Origin: Mesostigma viride | Lineage: Eukaryota; Streptophyta; Mesostigmatophyceae; Mesostigmatales; Mesostigmataceae | Length of the DNA stretch: 42,500 nt | Assembly: GCA_009746045.1 (NCBI GenBank) | Contig: RPFO01000288.1 | Coordinates: forward strand, 1 to 42,500 | Reading direction: 5' to 3' | Part shown: in pieces, positions 28,401 through 35,764 of the stretch | How the letters are laid out: the number at the start of each line of letters is the position of its first letter | How positions within the stretch are numbered: position 1 is the stretch's first letter | Notes under the pieces: generated by a model | Databases searched by the model: none | Seen by the model: only the letters and a program-made list of their open reading frames with translations | What the model was told of the DNA's origin: nothing | Position numbers and translations under genes: made by a program

Positions 28401-28746
28401 AGCCACCCAGACCGAGCTCACTCTCCCAACGTCCTTGGAGCACGTATACCTCCGCACCAGTTTCACCGGGGCCCTACCAACCATCCTCGACCTGTCGAAC
28501 CCTTATAGGATGAAAGCGAAAGCAGTGTCAACCGGGCTGCCATTTCTGATATTCGCCCCCTACTGGTCCGTCGTCCCGGGGTACACGGAATTAGATGATG
28601 GCAAGTTCCAGATCCTGCTCCACTTAAACCGCATCCCGCCAACTGGCTACTCTGCCACTATTACGCTCTCTAACAACTTCTGCAAATCCAGGGCTGGGAC
28701 GGTCGCAACGGCCGTGTCTAAGACGATTACATGGACTACCGCATAA
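25465..28746 (+). CDS. PLV giant fibre-like structural protein, 1093 aa
   Basis: Start at the ATG at 25465 (MVVISTLNRPINLATG); the upstream open frame lacks an ATG. Residues 20-45 form heptads (ARIASVEQDIVVLQSQV) suggesting a trimeric coiled-coil stalk. The rest is rich in Thr, Ser, Asn, Gly and aromatic residues with few Lys/Glu, as in beta-rich fibre or spike proteins. It has no transmembrane segment and no enzyme motif. The last 200 residues have a beta-sandwich-like look (TITLSNNFCKSRAGTVATAV). It is the largest gene, first of the rightward set, and sits where PLVs often place long surface proteins. Likely a vertex fibre or attachment protein; the exact family is unknown. Confidence 0.6.
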   Translation: MVVISTLNRPINLATGLTVDHETDARIASVEQDIVVLQSQVHPFDLHTMVGGVRVCYPSEPTGLRLGDDYDEETAADPIEALFKLVVDGKSWFKDQAIFDNLYVKNSFIDIETPSDGVMSFHFDADTLQDPGHRIPTREQLDFLFDNLGIGYTTLTNPNAPFILHYEDGTTVSHANAFSVINDQDVRVELPYIVDAGEVSGLCDYVARDYQSAFYAAGSNSVDPDVGYPYFSDSYFGYGGTRFSGSPLLVEQISFATMRDHNRPAALTGRSFTITRTYAKLSSWKMGRIDQLNAVTWLVVTYPFMTYECIPGLSIVQGIKDCVPSAYLRKLPLRWYVNNTQLTQASPTIGGFTLSVNGGLRGEDAVVTNLTSADTGKWLSYELDLFDDSTVTTYTTRKAGVMVGVSKLSTTTGGIRSKSKFVSYVNPMRIAITAMADPDVGWGMNLENPSSFNLHVEGDIKATLSPGLNYFTYTPTDHESANTEIYYSFTGPRDYPNLSGENATVEGTHDTLHSLDVLSRNIATTYQSESTKYYLEPNDPTSFYLIKTATPAPSKCVFFANELIDGPFCLCFRMYLGSNDAFVSFAENTMDLYGKYHPNVTDGHSNWRNAQTTHWAMLGVNLHHNDYALDLYDNLKAKVRYTLNSSWRQQLSYWVAFRRRSDGVVERYIAKTIPTRLSQMTKISNSAGIFTSTPTDIVDPYVPMPLRPVMHLSGEYHAIEVANVEDDLTNVELDSIFTNNTSGTCTKGGDVIQLRHRGTTGQNCSIFGKYSITKPVPGATNLWFKELTLTDESMIHTVVKCPTTSYEAQLVTYPVQIYGVLPARQAIKKFSVVRGFDPTKVSNTAGQITCVFGAEWAGGTNVFTPGTNTVTITSTLANTFVPVVGGLTHLATVTFATVLSPTLSGPGALVLDTSVCGYYDNSLALIGTTHGLDVAQFADINETRRISHTIPGLRPPVYDYFIPQLWHGTPTATLSFHDPATQTELTLPTSLEHVYLRTSFTGALPTILDLSNPYRMKAKAVSTGLPFLIFAPYWSVVPGYTELDDGKFQILLHLNRIPPTGYSATITLSNNFCKSRAGTVATAVSKTITWTTA

Positions 28747-28751
28747 AATCT
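28744..28751 (+). promoter_or_regulatory. A-rich TCT motif before the C2H2 gene
   Basis: TAAAATCT overlapping the stop of the fibre gene, 16 bases before the ATG at 28768. Similar words, A3-6 then TCT or TATCT, precede most structural genes by about 16-28 bases: 29511-29518, 30901-30910, 32135-32142, 33181-33188, 33706-33712 and 34177-34186. Confidence 0.5.
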
Positions 28752-28767
28752 CTCGCATTATTTAAAC

Positions 28768-29508
28768 ATGCCGCCCAAGAAAGCAAAACGCAGCCGTCGC
28801 TCAGGACGAAAACGGGCTCCTACCACTACGACGTCCACGAGGGTCTCCTCCAGGTCCTCCAATTCCGTGAAGAACACGATAGTAATCAACTCGCGACCAC
28901 ACAGAGCCCCAGCCGCCAAGGGCAAAGTAGCAGAAGCGCGCGGTTTCAGAGACGCGATCCTGTTGGCGGCCTTGTCGAACGTCTCGCAACCGGCGCGAAT
29001 CCCGATGATGCCGATCGACAACTCCATTGGAGGTAGCGTAAGCGTCGCTACCCCAGCCGCAGCTGGTGGCGCGACGACGGCAGCTGCTACAACACCTGAC
29101 GAACCGGTTGTCGTGGCTACACCGGCTGCTCCCGCTGGCGCGAGAGGTTTCAGGGTCGGTAGAAGGCTGAAGCTTTATCGAGGTGGTGCGAGTGGAAGAA
29201 AGGAGACGGCGGAAATGGGGACGGATCCCATGTTTGTATTCGGCGAGACCGCTGTCCCTAGAGAGCCAGCGCCGCCTTTGACAGCCGATACCGGAACCGG
29301 GCCTGCCAGGTTCCCGTGCACCGAGCCTGGATGCACGAGGGACTTTAAAAGTCAAGGCGGAAGGACGACTCATGTCAACAGGATTCACAAACGGCCACAA
29401 GGCAGGACGGTTGGTGGTGAGCCAGTGCTAGTGGGAGCGGCTGGGCGAGACAGGATGAGAGCAGCCAGGCTAACTGCCTTGGGAATGGCTACAGGTATCC
29501 GTGCCTAA
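28768..29508 (+). CDS. PLV basic C2H2 zinc-finger protein, 246 aa
   Basis: The N-terminus is strongly basic (PPKKAKRSRRSGRKR) and could bind DNA or serve as a nuclear signal. The middle is an Ala/Thr/Pro-rich linker. A single C2H2 finger has Cys184, Cys189, His202 and His207 (C-x4-C-x12-H-x4-H, in FPCTEPGCTRDF...HVNRIH). A basic C-terminus follows. It sits between the fibre and penton genes, so it may be a virion core protein or a late regulator. A short motif TAAAATCT precedes the start. The frame is intact. Confidence 0.65.
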   Translation: MPPKKAKRSRRSGRKRAPTTTTSTRVSSRSSNSVKNTIVINSRPHRAPAAKGKVAEARGFRDAILLAALSNVSQPARIPMMPIDNSIGGSVSVATPAAAGGATTAAATTPDEPVVVATPAAPAGARGFRVGRRLKLYRGGASGRKETAEMGTDPMFVFGETAVPREPAPPLTADTGTGPARFPCTEPGCTRDFKSQGGRTTHVNRIHKRPQGRTVGGEPVLVGAAGRDRMRAARLTALGMATGIRA

Positions 29509-29538
29509 AAAAATATCTATACGTGGTAATATAGCGAA

Positions 29539-29769
29539 ATGGATCCGATGTTCACCGAGTCCGAACTGATCGAGATCGCCCAGTGGATGGTACTGTACCC
29601 GAACATGCCACGAGAGTTCATCGAGGCCGCGTTTCTGTATTGTAGGAAGAAACCGATGACCGGAAAGGGAAAACGCGCTCTCAAACGCGCTTTCAAAGAC
29701 GCAAAAGCGGGAGAGGTGGTCGTTCTTAACAAACCCGAAATCAAATCGGAGTTGATTGTAGATAGTTGA
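29539..29769 (+). CDS. PLV small protein, 76 aa
   Basis: From the ATG at 29539, 21 bases after AAATATCT ends. The N-terminus is acidic and helical (MFTESELIEIAQWMVL); the middle is strongly basic (KKPMTGKGKRALKRAFKDAK). Its stop lies 4 bases before the penton start, so both may share one transcript. No family recognised. Confidence 0.55.
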   Translation: MDPMFTESELIEIAQWMVLYPNMPREFIEAAFLYCRKKPMTGKGKRALKRAFKDAKAGEVVVLNKPEIKSELIVDS

Positions 29770-29773
29770 TTAT

Positions 29774-30622
29774 ATGAAAGACCACGTTCAGGAGACGATC
29801 CTGTTGACCCTCAGAACTTCTGACAGGGCGAGGGGCGACTTGGCCGCTCCCACGTGGGACATCCCCATGGGGATTTTGGACGACTTTCACGACGTGGGTC
29901 TCGAGATGCTCTCAGTCCCCTATGAACAAGCACACATCACTTCGAGAAACGACAAATTCCTTTTCACCACGCAAGTGACACTGGACACCCATGAGATATC
30001 CCTTCCCCATGGGTCGTACACATGCGTGGAGAACAGGGCAAACATTGAGAACGCACTACGAGTGCACGACCCCGGGATGACGGTGACGTACGATCGCGCG
30101 AGTAGCAGGTACACATTTACATCCACCAACGCTTTCTCCATCCAGGTCTCTGAATATCCCGGGAGGGTACTCGGACTATTCCCACTAGCATACCAATCCA
30201 CGACGTCACTGACATCGAACCGACCAGCCACAAACGGGCGATTGGGCGCCGTGTTCGTGTACACTGACCTGGTGCGCGGGAATGTGGTGTCATCTCAGCA
30301 GGGCGCCCAGTACGGCGGGCTCCTGGCCGTTCTTCCAGTGATGTCGCAGTACCTGGAGCCCATCGTGTGGATGTCATACCAGCCTCTGTGGCAGCATTTG
30401 AGAGAGTCGCCTACATCCATCACGTTGCGACTGTTGGACGAGGACGACCAGCCGATAGACGTATACACTGACTGGGTTGCTCAGTTAGCCTTCCGCATCT
30501 CTCCGCAGAAAGTGCTTGGTTCAGAGGCACGCAAGATATCGCGGGTCTTGAAGTACGTCGCGCTGAAGGATCAGGACGACAAATTTTCTCAGCCTATACC
30601 ATATCAAGGCTCCGATGTTTGA
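29774..30622 (+). CDS. PLV penton / minor capsid protein, 282 aa
   Basis: The second half has the pattern of single jelly-roll penton proteins of PLVs, virophages and adintoviruses: VFVYTDLVRGNVV, GGLLAVLPV, then a tail with YQPLWQHL, SITLRLLDEDDQPIDVY and QLAFRI. The N-terminal part is beta-rich with EISLPHGSYTCVENRANIENAL. Penton proteins form the pentamers at capsid vertices. The gene begins 4 bases after the small upstream ORF and its stop overlaps the next start (30615), an unusually tight arrangement. Position just upstream of the major capsid gene supports the call. Confidence 0.85.
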   Translation: MKDHVQETILLTLRTSDRARGDLAAPTWDIPMGILDDFHDVGLEMLSVPYEQAHITSRNDKFLFTTQVTLDTHEISLPHGSYTCVENRANIENALRVHDPGMTVTYDRASSRYTFTSTNAFSIQVSEYPGRVLGLFPLAYQSTTSLTSNRPATNGRLGAVFVYTDLVRGNVVSSQQGAQYGGLLAVLPVMSQYLEPIVWMSYQPLWQHLRESPTSITLRLLDEDDQPIDVYTDWVAQLAFRISPQKVLGSEARKISRVLKYVALKDQDDKFSQPIPYQGSDV

Positions 30623-30902
30623 TCGAGTATTCGGAAAGGTCGCGTCTGTTGTTCGTAAAGTTGGCCACGCTGCGGGGGACGCTATTCGAAAGGTCGGCCA
30701 CGGCGCGCGCACGGCACAAGCTTTGTTGAAGACCGCTGACGCTGTATTTGGAGGAGTACCCGGTGAGGTCATCAAAAACACACCCGTGCTGAGCAACATC
30801 GCTGGGTTCGCGGACGCTGGATTGAAGGCACTCTCGACCTTTGACAAGAAGGTAGAGGCTCACAGACAGAACAACCCGCTTCTAGGAGAGATTCTTCGGT
30901 AA
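30615..30902 (+). CDS. PLV pX/pVI-like small virion protein, 95 aa
   Basis: The ATG lies inside the last codons of the penton gene (GATGTTTGA: start and stop overlap by 8 bases). The protein begins with two related amphipathic segments (FGKVASVVRKVGHAAGDA and IRKVGHGARTAQAL) and continues through a Gly/Ala-rich hydrophobic region. Small proteins of this type, between penton and major capsid genes, occur in adintoviruses and PLVs and are compared with adenovirus minor core or membrane-lytic proteins. That function is inferred here from position and composition only. Confidence 0.6.
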   Translation: MFDRVFGKVASVVRKVGHAAGDAIRKVGHGARTAQALLKTADAVFGGVPGEVIKNTPVLSNIAGFADAGLKALSTFDKKVEAHRQNNPLLGEILR

Positions 30903-30930
30903 AATTATCTAAGCACTTGGGTATACATCG

Positions 30931-32136
30931 ATGGACCGCGCTATCCCCCGCTCCATGCAGCACGTCATCAAGTCCCTGGGACAGCACACCGTCCAAAGGG
31001 TTCAGCTCTCCACAACCTCCGCGGCCACGGACGTACGCCACGGGTCGACTATCAGCGTGCGCTTGCCAACGTCCGGGTTCTGCGACTTGCACACACTTTG
31101 TATGTTTTTCAAGGGATCTACCACAACCACCGCCGGATTTGCCGCCTTCCCGCCATTCACATCGACTCTCATCAAGCGTCTGGAGGTTCTAGTTGGCGGG
31201 CAGCAGGTGGACAACATCAACGACTACAGTCATCTTTTCTGGACTCTCCTAACTTCACACGGCGGAGCTGGCTATGCCCAAAGCCAGAAACCAGCTGGGT
31301 GGGCCGAGAACCCGGTTGCAGCCCCTACGGCAAACACTACGGACAAACATGGGTGCATCGACCATTTCATCGGGTTTCTTAGCGGCAATCCAAGGATCGT
31401 CGACATGTCTCTCATGCCACCAATCGAGGTCAGACTGACCCTGATGGATGCCGGAGTCCTTATCCCAAGCGGGGCGGGTGCTGGTTTGTCGTTTACACTG
31501 AAAGACATTCATTGGTCTATTGAAGTGTACCGATTCCAGGAGGACGTAATTGGGCAGGTCCTGTCTAGTCGGCTGGCACAAGGTGGGACGATTCCGTATA
31601 CTTGGAACACGTGGACTTCAACGAAGCAGTCCCTTGGTACCAGTAATACGTACTCCATGAAGGCAAGCTTATCATCCATGAGTGCATCGAAGCTGCTAGC
31701 TGTCCAAGCACCGGCTGATGCGGACACAGCAAATGTTGTTGGCAACGGTATGTTTAGTCATACAAGTGATACGCTTACCAGCTTTCAATTTGACGTCAAC
31801 GGCAACTATCAGACCCCTGCATACGCTATGGGTCCTATCGAGGCGTGGGTGAATCTGCTATCTACGTTCGGCGACCAGGGGAACATTGGGGCTCCTATTG
31901 GTGTAGACGTAACAGAGACCAGCTGGCCTGCCGACTTTTTTGTCATGGCAGCACATCTTAACATGCCATCCGCGGGGGAGGGGTGGCAGTCGGGCCTCGA
32001 CTTGAGGGGCACGGCCAGCGTCGTCACCCTCCGGGTCTCCAAGACTGGCGGCTCGGACCTCGTTTTGTACATCTTCGCCGAGTCAGAGTCGCGCATGGAC
32101 ATCGGCGCCGGTCGCCAGGCCGTCGTCCAGCTGTAA
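30931..32136 (+). CDS. PLV major capsid protein (double jelly-roll), 401 aa
   Basis: Intact frame. Marks of the PLV/adintovirus capsid family are the N-terminal MDRAIPRSMQHVIKSLG, a central Gly/Ser/Thr-rich beta region with TYSMKASLSSMSASKLL, and the C-terminal FAESESRMDIGAGRQAV, a conserved ending in this family. The length is normal for small PLV capsid proteins. Three copies would form each pseudo-hexameric capsomer. AAAATTATCT at 30901-30910 precedes the ATG by 20 bases and is the clearest example of the candidate late promoter word. Confidence 0.9.
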   Translation: MDRAIPRSMQHVIKSLGQHTVQRVQLSTTSAATDVRHGSTISVRLPTSGFCDLHTLCMFFKGSTTTTAGFAAFPPFTSTLIKRLEVLVGGQQVDNINDYSHLFWTLLTSHGGAGYAQSQKPAGWAENPVAAPTANTTDKHGCIDHFIGFLSGNPRIVDMSLMPPIEVRLTLMDAGVLIPSGAGAGLSFTLKDIHWSIEVYRFQEDVIGQVLSSRLAQGGTIPYTWNTWTSTKQSLGTSNTYSMKASLSSMSASKLLAVQAPADADTANVVGNGMFSHTSDTLTSFQFDVNGNYQTPAYAMGPIEAWVNLLSTFGDQGNIGAPIGVDVTETSWPADFFVMAAHLNMPSAGEGWQSGLDLRGTASVVTLRVSKTGGSDLVLYIFAESESRMDIGAGRQAVVQL

Positions 32137-32167
32137 AAATCTCCATCCATAGTATACTGCGCGTTCG

Positions 32168-32338
32168 ATGGATTATCTCAAAGACCCTAGGATAGTTGCG
32201 AACCCCCTAAATAGGCAGACGCTGATCTTCGATACGCCCAACCTGGCTGATGACGGCAGGGCATTACTTTTGCCAGCGAAACAAGGACCGGTTCTGGTTG
32301 GGAAGTTTCAATACCCACTGCCACAAAATAAAAAATAA
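32168..32338 (+). CDS. PLV small protein, 56 aa
   Basis: Short frame from ATGGATTATCTC to TAA, beginning MDYLKDPRIVANPLNRQ and ending LPQNKK. AAAAATCT lies 25 bases upstream (32135-32142), as for the neighbouring genes, and the gap between the capsid and LamG genes is otherwise unexplained. Pro- and Leu-rich, soluble. No family recognised; coding status rests on the motif and the fit in the gap. Confidence 0.45.
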   Translation: MDYLKDPRIVANPLNRQTLIFDTPNLADDGRALLLPAKQGPVLVGKFQYPLPQNKK

Positions 32339-32389
32339 CTCTGTGACGCCCCCCTGCACTCTGAAAATCATCAAGTGTATAGTTATGAG

Positions 32390-33172
32390 ATGGACTCATT
32401 ACAAAACACAGTCCCGCGTTTGTCAAAGAGAAGAAGAGATTCCCTTCAGATGGTCATACCTTATGGGATCTCTACAACCCCCGTATTGTGGTTTGACTTT
32501 TCAGACACTGGAACCATCACTGAGCTACGTAACGGCATAGGAAGTGTTTCCAGTGGCACACTCGTCGGGACCATAAAAAGCAAATCCTCGACTCACAAAC
32601 TTGTAGCCAGTTCAGATGCAGCAAGGCCAGTGTTTGTTGCAGCTCAAAAGAACGGGCTTGGAACGGTGACGTTTACAAGTGCGGGAGGGAGTGCTTTGAT
32701 CCAGGACAGCTCCTTCGACTATAGCAGATATACCCTTGTATATGTGACAAAACGGGATGCGTTTGTTTCCAACGGAAGGACGTATGGATCTCAGGTACCA
32801 GGAGGCACGGCATACGGGTCTCATAGACGCAACACGTCTCTCAACTTCAACTCTTTCTCCAATCTACCTGCTCCCAATCTCACCATGTACCTGGACTCTG
32901 CTCCGTGGAGCAACTACCTACTCGTCGTCGAACGGTTCAGCGCCTCTCAGAAAAGGATATGGTCCAACTCGGTGGCCACGTATTCAGCTAGTGGCACACC
33001 ACCAAACGCTACTGGCGCGGCAATATCTATCAATTGCACCAATGTATCAGGAGGTCCCAGCAACTTCGATAATCAGAAGATGGGAGAGTTTCTCTTTTAC
33101 GACAACGATCTGTCAGATAGCGATATATCAACACTCTCTACGGCCTTAACGTCCAAATGGGGGTTAGTATAG
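32390..33172 (+). CDS. PLV LamG/concanavalin-like lectin domain protein, 260 aa
   Basis: Start set at the first ATG, 32390 (MDSLQNTVPRLSKRRRDS); the frame above it begins at a GTG. After a short basic segment the protein reads VLWFDFSDTGTITEL and ends MGEFLFYDNDLSDSDISTLS followed by KWGLV. This beginning and ending are typical of LamG/concanavalin A-like beta-sandwich domains found in viral and phage surface proteins, which often bind glycans. It is probably a decoration or receptor-binding protein of the virion. Frame intact. Confidence 0.7.
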   Translation: MDSLQNTVPRLSKRRRDSLQMVIPYGISTTPVLWFDFSDTGTITELRNGIGSVSSGTLVGTIKSKSSTHKLVASSDAARPVFVAAQKNGLGTVTFTSAGGSALIQDSSFDYSRYTLVYVTKRDAFVSNGRTYGSQVPGGTAYGSHRRNTSLNFNSFSNLPAPNLTMYLDSAPWSNYLLVVERFSASQKRIWSNSVATYSASGTPPNATGAAISINCTNVSGGPSNFDNQKMGEFLFYDNDLSDSDISTLSTALTSKWGLV

Positions 33173-33206
33173 AGACATACAAATATCTGTTCTCATATAT
33201 TATCTA

Positions 33207-33707
33207 ATGGAATATCCTTCGTTTTATCAAATCCTTCTTGACTCTGATAAAGCATTTGATGCGGCCACAAGGCGCGCGGAATTCGCCATCAAACCTGATC
33301 CTAGAGCCCCGATAATTGACGAGGATTGGCGAGGAGGGGGGCACACCGCGTATCTAATTGGTGTCGCTGGTGCGGCAGGGAAGAGTACCCTAGGAGTAAT
33401 TTCTCCCAATTTTCGAGGGGCGGAAAACAACTTGAACGAAGAGGCGGTTCTTTTCTCGGAAGTGTGTTCCGGTGGGGCGGTGGCGACAAATTACACGTGC
33501 ATCAACGATCACAATTATGTGAATCTTTCGGACCCTGGGCTCTTTCGAAACGGTGGGCGAATTTCGTTAAGTCTTGTGCATTTAGACAGAGCGGCTGTGG
33601 CTACTAGCTATTCAGTCCCTACTGCCGTGACTAAATTCGTTGTGCTTTTGCGTTTCGAAAAAGTTCGAGGGCTAGAGAAAAAAAAATGTTCATGCCATGG
33701 CAAGTAA
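33207..33707 (+). CDS. PLV protein of unknown function, 166 aa
   Basis: Starts at ATG 33207 with AAATATCT 18 bases upstream. The sequence has an N-terminal helix (FYQILLDSDKAFDAATRRAE) and a Gly-rich part (HTAYLIGVAGAAGKSTLGVI) that superficially resembles a P-loop but lacks the GxxxxGK[ST] spacing with a preceding strand in a convincing fold. A C-terminal beta segment reads KFVVLLRFEKV. I recognise no family. Between two virion-type genes it may be another capsid-associated protein. Confidence 0.5.
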   Translation: MEYPSFYQILLDSDKAFDAATRRAEFAIKPDPRAPIIDEDWRGGGHTAYLIGVAGAAGKSTLGVISPNFRGAENNLNEEAVLFSEVCSGGAVATNYTCINDHNYVNLSDPGLFRNGGRISLSLVHLDRAAVATSYSVPTAVTKFVVLLRFEKVRGLEKKKCSCHGK

Positions 33708-33733
33708 AATCTATGCATTATACGACAACATGC

Positions 33734-33883
33734 ATGGGTGGATGCCTGGGGAAATTTACTTTCGTCGATACGCTAGAGAATTCGTTCAGGCGTATGAGAA
33801 GCGACCCTGATTGCGCGAGCGCTTACGAGTCCGTTTACCTGAATTCACGCCCTAGAACTCGACACGTTGTAGAGGCCACGTAG
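33734..33883 (+). CDS. PLV short protein with MGGCL acylation signal, 49 aa
   Basis: Start chosen at ATG 33734, not the upstream in-frame ATG at 33686, because AAAATCT lies 21 bases before it and the new N-terminus is MGGCLGKF. Gly2 followed by Cys4 is the arrangement for N-myristoylation with palmitoylation, which anchors proteins to the inner face of membranes. The body (FRRMRSDPDCASAYESVYLN) is similar to the next gene, so the two are paralogues. Confidence 0.55.
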   Translation: MGGCLGKFTFVDTLENSFRRMRSDPDCASAYESVYLNSRPRTRHVVEAT

Positions 33884-33980
33884 ACATGCATCATACAAAA
33901 AATTAACAAGGTTCGACGGGTGCAAGTGTCATCACAAGTAGGTTTAAAAAACTCATCATAGGTTGAGACACTTCTACTAT

Positions 33981-34172
33981 ATGGGAAACTGTTTAAAGCT
34001 CGGTCACGAGTACACAGAAATTCTTGAGGAGTCCATAAGGATGATTAGAAGGAGCCCAGTGTACAGGCACGCATACAACAGCGTGTATGCCCCTGAGAGG
34101 TTTGTGAAAACTGCGCCAGACTCCGAGGGCACTCCCACTCCTACCCCATCCCCTGATAATAAACCAAACTAA
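33981..34172 (+). CDS. PLV short protein with MGNCL acylation signal, 63 aa
   Basis: Start at ATG 33981 gives MGNCLKLG, again Gly2 and Cys4. The core aligns with the previous gene (IRMIRRSPVYRHAYNSVYAP versus FRRMRSDPDCASAYESVYLN). The tail is Thr/Pro-rich (GTPTPTPSPDNKPN). Tandem duplication followed by divergence is the simplest explanation. Membrane anchoring of a small icosahedral virus protein could relate to entry, assembly at membranes or host-cell effects; none can be chosen from sequence. Confidence 0.55.
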   Translation: MGNCLKLGHEYTEILEESIRMIRRSPVYRHAYNSVYAPERFVKTAPDSEGTPTPTPSPDNKPN

Positions 34173-34213
34173 TCAATAAAAATTTCTTTGCGTGAATCTA
34201 TACGACTTCCAAC

Positions 34214-34594
34214 ATGTTCATGACCATGAACGACCTTCTCAACTGCATCGAGGCGGCCCCACGTGGGGGTGGTGCTTACATAGAGGCTGGGTCTGGACGA
34301 GCACACGATTGCACAGAGATTGCCAGGCTTGCGTGTATTATGGTAGGTGAGAAAGATCCATACGACGACAACTATAGAGTAGAGCTAGACGCCCTTGATG
34401 ACCCAGAAACCTTTTTTAACGCGGCAAAGGTTGCTCTAGGCACTAGGGCAACTCCCAAAAGTCTTCACAAGGCCTGCGAGGACCTCGTTGTATTGTCGAT
34501 CATGGTCGCCACTGTCCTGGGTCGTCGGCATATATCTGACGAAACGTGGGCTGGAGTCAAGGAGAGACTTCGACAGGCAGGGTTTGACAAATAA
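34214..34594 (+). CDS. PLV protein of unknown function, 126 aa
   Basis: Frame from ATG 34214 (MFMTMNDLLNCIEAA); a second ATG is 4 codons in. Largely helical, mildly acidic, with single Cys residues and no membrane segment. AAAAATTTCT lies 27 bases upstream. It is the last rightward gene before the iteron array, and AATAAATAA follows the stop. No family recognised. Confidence 0.5.
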   Translation: MFMTMNDLLNCIEAAPRGGGAYIEAGSGRAHDCTEIARLACIMVGEKDPYDDNYRVELDALDDPETFFNAAKVALGTRATPKSLHKACEDLVVLSIMVATVLGRRHISDETWAGVKERLRQAGFDK

Positions 34595-34658
34595 ATAACT
34601 CCACAGGCCATAAAAAATTAGACCATCCGCCATCGTCCATGTTGGCAGGGTTCGCGTA

Positions 34659-35156
34659 GTGTCGACAAATTGGGCGTAATATTCTTAAGAGTAAGAACGT
34701 GCAATTTGTCGCCATCTTCCCAACCCCTGACAGCGCCTATGAATCAGTCGTCGAGGGTGTCGACAAATTGGGCGTAATATTCTTAAGAGTAAGAACGTGC
34801 AATTTGTCGCCATCGCCTCGACACCTGGCAGCAAACATGTGTCAGTCGTCGAGGGTGTCGACAAATTGGGCGTAATATTCTTAAGAGTAAGAACGTGCAA
34901 TTTGTCGCCATCGCCTCGACACCTGGCAGCAAACATGTGTCAGTCGTCGAGGGTGTCGACAAATTGGGCGTAATATTCTTAAGAGTAAGAACGTGCAATT
35001 TGTCGCCATCGCCTCGACCCCTGGCAGTACCTATGCGTCAGTTATTAAGAATGGCGACAAATTGGGCGTAGTATTCTTAAGAGTAAGAACGTGCAATTTG
35101 TCGACATCGTCTCGAGACCTGGCAGCACCGGTTGTCGAGAGTGGCGACAAATTGGG
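34659..35156. repeat. PLV right iteron array: five full 57-bp units and a partial one
   Basis: Units at 34659-34715, 34757-34813, 34855-34911, 34953-35009 and 35051-35107, and a fragment at 35141-35156, with a period of 98 bp. They are the reverse complement of the left-array units. The 41-bp spacers are themselves related; two are identical. So this is a plain tandem repeat with a palindromic half. Confidence 0.92.
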
Positions 35157-35764
35157 GCGGTACCGGGGTACGGGTGAATACACCGTTTTTTTCACTCGCA
35201 GTTGCATCCAATGATATGTGATGTTTGTCGTACGGAATTTCGATATCCGGCGGTACGGGAGAGGTGGTTCCTTAGTATTTTTATTTAGGTCTATTAACTA
35301 GTTTTTCATGGAAAGGAAATTATAAATATAGCGCATAGAGACTCTGATGACTGACAATCGAAACACACAAGGATACGAGCCACCGACAACAACTTTTTAG
35401 GGTGTTTTCAGAATACTAAGGATGGACCATACCCGTACGCCCGGATTTCCAAGTTCCGTACCACGTATCACTCACCCCATTAGCTGATACATGGATTACA
35501 AAAGAGGTGATAAAAATCCGTACACGCCTGCTCATGCGTTCAATGTGTACGGATTCTCGCTATCCTCGAAGACTTGTATGACGGAAAAGCATACGAAAAG
35601 TGTGACAATGTGATGCGGTAGACTGGCATCAGCCACCGGACCCCAGTCTTCCATGCCACTTTGGTCGATGCCAGCGTACGCAACGGACTTGGACAAATTT
35701 GCTATGAATGATGAATGCATTATTAACCGGCTGGCGATCTAGGTGAACACTCACGACTGTAGCC
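35157..35764. other. Non-coding or weakly coding stretch at the viral right end
   Basis: No strong gene. It has TATAAATATA at 35321-35330 and a 40-codon frame at 35491-35613 (MDYKRGDKNPYTPAHAF) of doubtful value. The left viral end has no counterpart to this stretch. Confidence 0.35.

Noticed and set aside
33327-33380. P-loop in the 166-residue viral protein (GVAGAAGKST)
   Set aside because: It looks like a Walker A at first sight, but no Walker B or other NTPase motif follows and the surrounding sequence is not P-loop-like.
34659-35156. CRISPR-like array (57-bp repeats, 41-bp spacers)
   Set aside because: The spacers are related and two are identical, the units are found inverted at the other viral end, and there are no cas genes. 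It is a tandem repeat of 98 bp.
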